The notes beneath the pieces are model-generated. The model made no database searches, was not told the DNA's origin, and was given only the letters and a program-made list of their open reading frames with translations. Positions 56,750 to 64,000 of a stretch of DNA of 64,000 bases are shown piece by piece (the stretch's first letter is position 1; each line of letters begins with the position of its first letter). The position numbers and the translations under genes are program-made. This DNA comes from Anastatus disparis (Eukaryota; Arthropoda; Insecta; Hymenoptera; Eupelmidae): NCBI GenBank assembly GCA_017163975.1, contig JAFFSR010000031.1:2079001-2143000 (forward strand), read 5' to 3'.

Positions 56750-57215
56750 TTTTTATATGGTTTTAAATAATTAATAAGCATTTATGTAAATAATAGATTG
56801 ATTGATAATTAGTTTTATAATACAAAATTTCCTAACTAAAAATGATTTTTTTCATACAAGAAAAATAATTTAGAAATGCGCAATAAATTATTAATAATTT
56901 TCTCAATGAAAAATTATATAAAACTGTTTTTTGCAGTAAAAAAATTAGATTTATTCTGTAGGATAATTGAAGTATTAATAATTAAGTAAATTAATTAGAT
57001 ATTATTTTCACAAAATATTTTCAGTTGTATAAAAGAATTAATTTTTTAATACAAAAAAATAATTATACTGACTTCTAATTATTTTTAATAATTATTAATA
57101 ATTTACTATTAATCAACTGTTTCATTTAATTTTACAAATGCTGAAAAGAATATAAAAGACAAAGTTTATGTTACGTAAACTATATAAATAAGAAATGATC
57201 AGTGTTCGTAACAAG
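56750..57215. other. A+T-rich gap in the AAGCTT array
   Basis: Plain A+T-rich sequence without AAGCTT units; nothing else recognised. Confidence 0.4.
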
Positions 57216-57288
57216 CGTACCGTAGCGTAATAGGTAGTGTTGATGCTTCGTAATCTGTAGGTCATGGGTTCGAGCCCCGATCAGGTCG
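57216..57288 (+). pseudogene. tRNA-like sequence (Thr-CGU-like), probably a pseudogene or SINE head
   Basis: TAGCGTAATAGG matches an A-box and GGGTTCGAGCCCC a B-box and T-arm. The middle TTCGTAA would be a tRNA-Thr(CGU)-type anticodon loop. The acceptor and anticodon stems do not pair well (the 5' CGTACCG cannot pair with the 3' TCAGGTC), so a functional tRNA is unlikely. No CCA or clear terminator is present. Confidence 0.4.
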
Positions 57289-57744
57289 AAAATTTATCTT
57301 GCATTTTATGCGTTTTTATGCGTTTTATGACTTACATGCGTAATAATGTTAATTATTTACTGTATAAGATAATTTGCAAGTTAAATGAACGATAAAATAA
57401 ATCTATAAAAATGTATCAGATTCTAGAAACTTAGTAGTCATCTTACTAGAATCTATTATTAAGATTTCTTGAAAGCTTACTGTAATCCTTTCGTTAAAGC
57501 TTTCTGAAAGGTTCCCTAAAATGTTAGGTGACAACTTTCCTTAAAGTATTTCTGACAATTAATTTTTTCCATACATTTTAATCTTACTGAAAGCTTCTAT
57601 GAAATCTTCCTGTAAGATTTAAGGGAATCTATTAGGATGATTAATGTGCAAGCTCAACCGCGAGAGGGCAGCAGTACGAGCAGTATCTGTCATTGCGGTT
57701 TATATATATAGATATATTATTATCATTTAGAATATATCTATGTA

Positions 57745-58473
57745 CAGTCATCCCTCCAAATAAGCGCATAGAAGCCCCCAAGGGGAAGAGGTTTTCCACG
57801 AATCGGGGTTCCCCCACCGCGCGTACATAGATCCTTTTTTCCTGACTTGCTGTCTCTCTTACACATTTTAGGTTTAGTGCTTCTCAATAAGCGTATTGGC
57901 GATAGTCCCTTAAATTGCCGTACATTTATTGTTTTAACGGCTACTGTTTGAGAGCAGACACGTGTAATAAGTACAGAAACACTCGCTAAGTGTGTAAAAA
58001 TGTCAGACTCGATTAAAGAAATTAAACGCGAAAATTCTTTTGTTTAAGCAGGTGCTAGTGATGCAAAAAATGAAAGTAATTACGTGGAAGTGAGTGTCAT
58101 AGAACCTGTATAAAAAAAAACGCAATTCAAAACAATTTTCAGAATAATTTTCTAATAACAAAAGCTTACAATATTTTGTCAGAAAACATTTAATAAAAGT
58201 AAATAAACGTTAGAATTAATAAAACTATAAATATATTTATAAACATTTTTAATAAAAATTTATGCTTCAATAAAAAATTTCGTTATTATAAAAAATATTA
58301 AGATTTTATTTGAAATTTAAATTTCAAACCCTCTATGAGCGATTGCGCTTATTGAGAAGCAGTCCGCAAAAGTTTAGTGAGCTCGGACTTGGTAGTCGCA
58401 GTGGGGGCATGGCTCGCGAGCAAACATAGGGGTATGCGCTTATTGCGGATGCGCTTATTCGGAGGGATGACTA
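57745..58473 (+). mobile_element. 729-bp Tigger/pogo-like deletion derivative
   Basis: CAGTCATCCCTCCAAATAAG (57745) is inverted at the right end (CTTATTCGGAGGGATGACT, then A), with TA at both edges, in the style of Tigger/pogo elements. A short frame at 58000 reads MSDSIKEIKRENSF and stops; after the stop AGASDAKNESNYVEVSV is open. This looks like the start of a transposase fused to other remains by internal deletion. The family call is inferred from the terminal sequence. Confidence 0.6.
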
Positions 58474-58512
58474 TATATGTTTAGTTGTCAATGTTTTGAT
58501 TACAGAATATTG

Positions 58513-58850
58513 CTTTCATTATGACCTTACGACTTGGTGACTCCGAAAATTTTTTTAAATAAAAGATGAAGTGTAAAATTAAAATAGTGTGAAATTAAAA
58601 TTCCCAAAAAATGTTACTGTGCGGAAAAAATTGTTTAAAGCAATAGGAAGGTTACCGTTTACTCCGAAAACTAACGATGGTCTTTGCATCAATCATTGTG
58701 CTTCAGAGTAGTTTAAATAATTTAAAAAAAATTCTTTATTAATTTTTTGGAAATTTAAATTTTATACTATTTTTATAATTTTATACACTACACTTTATCT
58801 TTTATTTAAAAAAATGTTCGGAGTCACCAAGTCGTAAGGTTATAATGAAA
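58513..58850. repeat. 338-bp foldback with CCTTACGACTTGGTGACTCC arms
   Basis: TATGACCTTACGACTTGGTG (58520) to AAGATGAAGTGTA pairs with 58795-58850 (GGAGTCACCAAGTCGTAAGG). The middle is A+T-rich. Confidence 0.8.
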
Positions 58851-59834
58851 ACATTGACAAGTAAACATATACATAGATATATTCTAAATGATAATAATAT
58901 ATCTATATATATATATATACACCGCCATGACAGATATTACTCGTACTGCTACCTTCTCGTGGTTGAGCTTGTACATTAATCATCCTAATATGTAAGACTC
59001 ACGAAAGCTTTATAAATATCTTACCGAAATCTTTTATTTAGATTCCTTGGAAGCTTATCACAGTCTTACGAGAAAGCTTCCTAAAAGGTTCCCTAGACGA
59101 TTACAACAATCTTTCTCGGAATATTTCTGACAGCTAGTTTGTCACAGACATTTTAAGCTTACTGAAAGCTTCCATGGAAGCTTTTTATAAGGTTTCAAGG
59201 AACATATATATAGGACTCTAGAAAGCCTTATAAATATTTTACTGTAATCTTTTATTCAGATTCCTTGGAAGCTTACCATCGTCTTTCGGGAAAGCTTCCT
59301 GAAAGATTCCTTAAAAGATTAACAATCTTTCTCGGAATATTTCTGACAGCTAGTTTGTCCCAGACATTTTAAGCTTACTGGAAGCTTCCCATGAAAGCTT
59401 CCTGTAAGATTTTGAACCTTACACGGAAGCTTCCTGGTAGCTTACAGGAAGCTTACGTGCTATGTGGGAACAGACTGTATCGTTAAAAACAATTTAATAA
59501 GTTTGGTTAAAATTAATCAAAAAATTCAATTTAAATTAATTTTTTTATGAATGAATTGTAAATTTATACAACGAATAATGTAAAAAAAAGAGTTTTTAGA
59601 AAGAGCAACTTTATACAAATTTTTAGAGAAATTTGAACTTAACTATTCAAGTTTAATAGCATAGCTTTTGAAAATATTTATAACCTTATTAAAAATGAGC
59701 GAGCACTCGATTCTACCAGCTCGAGCCAAGTCGAGTTTTAATCTCGATCTTTCCAAGTTTCTTAAATCTATCGAGTTACTTGCATCTATCAAGTTCCTCG
59801 AATCTATCGTGTTACTCGAACTTTCGAACTACTT

Positions 59835-60512
59835 ACAAAGAGAGGTCCCCACCTCCGGGAAATGGATTCGGCTGAAACCGTAAGACATGATTTTTCGATG
59901 AAAAAAAATGAACCCGTGTTTTTTCTTTTCGTCGAATAGGCCCCCTAGACAAGGATATAGACATTTTTTCGAAAATATAGTAAAAAGGAATCTTTATAAG
60001 AACTTGAATATCTAAACAACTAAGACTTTTACAAAAAAATACATTTTTAAAGAAATGAAGTGCAAATCAAATACTTTAATTTAAGCTCTGTTGCATTAAA
60101 AAAGCTTTAGTGGTTCAAAAGTTATGCTTTATTGAAAATTACTACATATTTGTTGATTTTTTAAGAATATAAAAATTCATCAATTTTTTACGCTATTTCA
60201 TTAGCACATTTTAATTACCTGTTACTTTCGAACTACTGATGCTTTTTTAATGCAACAAAGTTCAAATCAAAGCATTTGATTTGCACTTTATTTCATCTTT
60301 TATGTATTTTTTTTAAAGAGTCTTAGTTTTTTGGATATTCAAGTTCTTATAAAGGCTCCTTTTTACTATATTTTCGAAAAAATGTCTATATTTTTAGCGA
60401 GGAGGCCTATTCGACGAAAAGAAAAAACACGGGTTTATTTTTTTTTCATGAAAAAATGATATCCTGCAGTTTTAGCCGAATCCGTCTCCCGGAGGTGGGG
60501 ATCTCTCCTTGT
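59835..60512. mobile_element. 678-bp foldback, complete relative of the 22157 element
   Basis: ACAAAGAGAGGTCCCCACCT (59835) is inverted at the right end (AGGTGGGGATCTCTCCTTGT, ends 60512), with arms of ~330 bp that pair through to the centre (GTGCAAATCAAATACTTTAA near 60061, partner near 60265). It shares GGATTCGGCTGAAAC, TTTCGAAAATATAGTAAAAA and related strings with 22157-24926, but lacks the tandem array. Confidence 0.85.
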
Positions 60513-60570
60513 TAGTAATGTATACCTAAAATAAAATCCATTTTGATTAAAAAGACATTTTTTATAACTC

Positions 60571-61354
60571 CCCATATGGAAATAATTTATGTGAAAAACT
60601 GTAAATAATAGTAAATAATTGTAAATAACTGTTAAAAAAATGTCAGAATTGAGACATAAATAATAGTTATTTACAGTTATTTACTATTATTTACTATTAA
60701 TTACTATTATTAACTGTTATTTACAGTTATTTACAGTTTTTTATAATTATTTACAATTATTCATAATTATTTACAGCTATTTACATTTTCAAAAATTTTT
60801 GAATTAGTGAATAATTTAATGTTATTAATAATTATTTACAATTATTTATAGTTATTTACAGTTTTTTACAGTCATTTACAGTTATTTATAATTATTTATA
60901 ATTATTTACAATTTTCCATAGTTTTTTACAATTATTTACAGTTATTCACTTTTAAAAAAATTTTCGCCTATATATAAAATTATTGAATAAATTCGTGAAT
61001 ATTTTCGAAAATATAAATAACTGCAAATAATTGTAAAAAACTATAAATAATCGTAAATAACTGTAAATAATTGTGAAGAAAGTGAATAAATGTAAATAAC
61101 TGTGAATAAATATAAATAACTGTAAATAACTGTGAATAAATATAAATAACTGTAAATAAGTGTAAATAACAGTTAATAAGTGTAAATAACAGTAAATAAT
61201 TGTAAATAATTGTAAATAACTGTTATTTATGTCTCAATTCCCACATTTTTTAACACTTTTTTACAGTTATTTACAGTTATTTACATTTATTTACATTTAT
61301 TTACAGTTATTAACAGTTATTTACAATTATATCCAATAATTTTTTCCATATGGG
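60571..61354. mobile_element. 784-bp foldback with TTATTTACAGTTATTTAC arms
   Basis: CCCATATGGAAATAATT (60571) is inverted at the right end (AATTTTTTCCATATGGG, ends 61354). The arms are made of TGTAAATAACTGTAAATAA and its complement, with switches of strand near 60660 and 61010. TGAGACATAAATAA (60651) has its partner at 61224. No gene. Confidence 0.8.
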
Positions 61355-61690
61355 TCTCACTCTCAAAAGCTTTGATGAATTTCTATAATCTTTAGCTTTC
61401 AAAAATTGGAAAAATTAGCGAAAATCCTCAAATAGTTTGCAATTTTTAGAATAACTCAAATTATTTAAGTAACTCAAGATATTCAAGTAACTCGAGTTTT
61501 TCGAGTAACTCAAGTTATCCGAGTAACTCAAGTTAATTGAGTAACTAAAGTATGCGAGTAACTTAAATATTCGAGTAACTCAAATATTCGAGTAGTTTAT
61601 ATTATTTCGAGTACTGAACGATCTCGAGTATTCGGCACGAACTCGAAGAAAAAACTCGATTTGAATCGAACTCGATTAATCGGGTACTCG

Positions 61691-63397
61691 CACACTCTTA
61701 AATCTTATATCACTGAAACTTTGAAGTAAGAACTTTATTTCCTAAAAATTTTATGTATAAGAACGTGGAGTATCAACTTACTTTTTCATAACTATTATCA
61801 TGCTGCTAATAAATTATTTTACATTTAGATTGTTTTCAGTAATTGTATGAAAAAAATAAGTTATTGATGAATTCTTACTTTTTTAATAAAGTAAATTTAA
61901 AAAAAAAACAACAAAAATCCTTCTTCTATAATTATAATTCAAAATTTGCATCATCAGTATATTGTGTCATTAATTTAGTAAATATAAAATATTTGCAAAA
62001 CTATAATAATATTTATTCTGAGTATAAATTAATTATTAGATGAAGATTATAATTATTTTACTTTCATAAGTTAATCGAAGAAGAAATAAAATAAATTAAT
62101 AACCCAGAAAGATTGGTCACAGTATTCTGAATTACTGTATCAAGTTTACACAAGGACTTAAGTAAACTCAACCGAACTTATTCAGTTAGCGTTACTCAAA
62201 CATCACTATGAAGGCTGTTCGGTAGATTTTACTGAAGTCTAAGGACCTTCTAGGAAGGGACAGAAAATGTTGCCGCCATTCTGATCTACACCGGAAAGGA
62301 ACGGATAAAGTGCTCATAGAAAACATCACGGGTCGTCTGCTACGCTTCGTGGGGAATATTTATTGTCTCTTTCTAACATATTACGTTTTTATGTAGTTTC
62401 CGGTTTAGATCTCTTGTTTGTAACAGCCAATAGAAAACGCAGAATGAAGTTTCCAGTCCCTTTCTAGAGGGTCCACATAGCTCTCGCAAAAGTGTGACTT
62501 AAGTGCAGATTTAGATTACATAGTGTTAAAAAGGCCAAAGTCAAGGTTCATATTATTAAATCATGATGATAATGTTTGTATTGATAAGTTTTTCTTACGA
62601 AATATAAATTCATATGTAATCTCAAGTTGATATTTTGACCGTACTTAATATAGCTGTACCTGTGAAATGACTTATCTATCAAAATATTTTCTTTTATTAA
62701 AACAATATAATATTTAAAAGATGTTATCACATATAAAGTAGTGAAATATCAACAAAATCATGAAAGAAGTGTTTAAATACCTAATCTAAAATGTGGATTC
62801 GTGCAAAAATATGATGCGAATATTTGTAAATCTTATTTTTCTGACTTGATTGCATAATAAAATTCATAAATAAATTTCTAGAATACAATTTCATAATATA
62901 AATAATAATACAAAGTCTGCAAATGAGCTACAATCAGCCAAAAACGTCGAAAAAAATGAGTTTTTTTGCATTTTTAACTATGGCGCACCAACAGGAAATA
63001 TCTAGAAAAATTCAGGCAAGTAATTTTAAACAAAATACAAGTTTTTTTGCAAGAATTGGCCCTGTACCGAATTTCGCGTGAAAATAGGAAGGGTTTGAAT
63101 TTTTTTTATCCTTTTAGGTTATATAGCATCATTAAATCTTTATGAAAAATTATTACATGATTTTTAACCATTTAAGCTATAAGCACGATTTTCTTGGGGT
63201 TTTTTTATTGACTACATGCCGAGAAAAAAAATAAATATTGAAAAAGTCATTTTTTCCATGCTGTGGACAGGGGGAGGGGGGGTCGTGGTCTGCAAATATG
63301 ACAAAAACTATTTTTTTTATCCAAAACAAAGTTACAAGGTCAAACAAAAATTTCAGGGACAGGGCAAAATTGACTATCTTAACGGGGGGTATCCTTT
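61691..63397. other. Non-coding region
   Basis: A+T-rich except for 62140-62480, which is less so but encodes nothing I recognise. Short frames are not supported. Confidence 0.4.
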
Positions 63398-63915
63398 GTT
63401 CTGAAATTTGCAGGAAAGTTATTTGCGACTGCCAAAAGTAGTGAAATTTTTGAGAACTGATTAGTCTTACGTAGTTTTAATTTTTAAGTATTTTAAAAAT
63501 TAAAAAAAAAAAAAATGACATTCATTTAGCCAATCTGATTTCGAAAACTAATTGATAAATTTGCTTCAAATTTCACATATAATTCATTTCTTTTGTCTAA
63601 CTAGGCGGGAAGCTCTTTGATCACTTCTGATTTTTGATTTAATGCTCTCACTAACTCTTTTCTTTCTTCCTTACTCCCTCTCTTTCCTTTTATCTCGTCC
63701 TGATACTCATTTTTACACTATTTTCATACATCTCTCTGTCTTATTCTTCCTATTTCCTAATCACTTTCTCACTCTCACTCTTTCTTTCCCTTCTTAATTT
63801 TTCTTAATAGAAATTATATTTTTTACATTGAAATCACATTAACAAAAAAAAAATTACTAACTCAATGAGCTCTATGAGAAAGCATTGCGCCAAAGCACTT
63901 GGCAGCACTTTTATT
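63398..63915 (+). repeat. Partial second copy of the 22157 element (array end)
   Basis: Two diverged ~163-bp units (GAAATTTGCAGGAAAGTTAT..., CGAAAACTAATTGATAAATT...) are followed by the same CT-rich stretch and CTCAATGAGCTCTATGAGAA, AGCATTGCGCCAAAGCACTT as at 24430-24720. The window ends soon after. Confidence 0.7.
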
Positions 63916-64000
63916 TATAGGTAACATAAATTTAAAATTAAACAATATATTATTTATTGGTGAATTAAATACTCATTGTTACTATGAAAATGAAATAAAA

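Larger units (their letters stand above)
57630..58990. mobile_element. 1.36-kb inverted-repeat element in the AAGCTT array
   Basis: TATTAGGATGATTAATGTGC (57630) is inverted at the right end (…GTACATTAATCATCCTAATA, ends 58990). The ~110-bp ends share AGGGCAGCAGTACGAGCAGT-like sequence and a TATATA block. Inside are a pogo/Tigger-like MITE and a second foldback (58513-58850). Confidence 0.75.
53339..59468. mobile_element. 6.1-kb foldback array of AAGCTT-type repeats
   Basis: The left terminus CCCACATAGCACGAAAGCTT (53339) is inverted at the right end (…AAGCTTACGTGCTATGTGGG, ends 59468), with AA on both outer sides. Further left-type termini occur at about 54589 (CCCACATAGCACAAAAGC) and 55661 (CCCACATAGCAAAAAAGC) in direct orientation. 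The arms consist of units like GGAAGCTTCC/GAAAGCTTTC separated by 10-30 bp. A larger period of ~500-700 bp is marked by GATTCATCGGTTAGGTAATC-like strings near 53648, 54167, 54893 and 55408. Elements nested inside are at 55799 and 57630. No gene; all frames are repeat artefacts. Confidence 0.8.
59690..61690. mobile_element. Foldback with CTCGAG/ACTCGA units, interrupted twice
   Basis: The left arm (59697-59830, GAGCACTCGATTCTACCAGC then TCGAGTT-type units) is complementary in character to the right arm (61440-61690, CGAGTAACTCAAGTT units ending CGAACTCGATTAATCGGGTA CTCGCACACTC). The two are separated by the insertions at 59835-60512 and 60571-61354. The frame at 59668 is left-arm sequence and not a gene. 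Confidence 0.65.

Noticed and set aside
53339..56750. CRISPR-like spaced repeats
   Set aside because: Units are diverged, palindromic, irregularly spaced and bounded by transposon-like ends in a eukaryotic sequence.

Overview
This is an A+T-rich stretch of animal nuclear DNA with very few host genes. Intron-bearing genes, Jockey-type LINEs, a 5S-derived SINE-like element, DNA transposons and long microsatellites all point to an insect. A hymenopteran such as a parasitoid wasp is my guess from the general look, and the sequence does not prove it. The only exon I can assign to an ordinary cellular gene is a C-terminal exon at 38501-38770 (minus strand), which resembles a class B scavenger receptor (CD36 family). 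Nearly everything else is mobile or repetitive DNA, much of it nested.

Layout. 1-6400: a Ty3/gypsy-like gag gene and an overlapping protease frame on the minus strand, joined by a canonical -1 frameshift signal; no reverse transcriptase or LTR was found. 6401-13371: small inverted-repeat elements, including a 364-bp-arm hairpin and an 881-bp foldback element. 13445-17594: a nearly intact DNA transposon with a 4-bp target duplication and a three-exon transposase gene carrying one stop codon. 19400-21151: (AAT)n-tailed elements, one carrying a 5S-rRNA-like core. 22157-35160: large foldback elements, one holding ten ~163-bp tandem units, others built from short self-complementary repeats. 41566-45768: a foldback split by a solo LTR, a GGCTAA-type repeat array and an LTR-like promoter region. 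46655-52203: an old Jockey ORF1, split by a MITE, which is itself split by a full-length Jockey LINE; the order is provable from target duplications and restored reading frame. 53339-61690: very large foldback arrays built on AAGCTT, AACGTT, CTCGAG and TTTACAG motifs.

The most interesting theme is a set of foldback elements whose arms consist of short, internally self-complementary repeats. Each family uses a different motif, yet the termini recur: CCC followed by an A-rich run (TACCCTGTCAAAAAAG, ACCCGGTCAAAAAAG, TACCCTACTAAAAAATC) or a CCCnnnnAGCA(C/T) end. None encodes a visible protein. They look like non-autonomous elements whose subterminal sequence has been repeatedly amplified. All calls come from reading the sequence; no database search was made.
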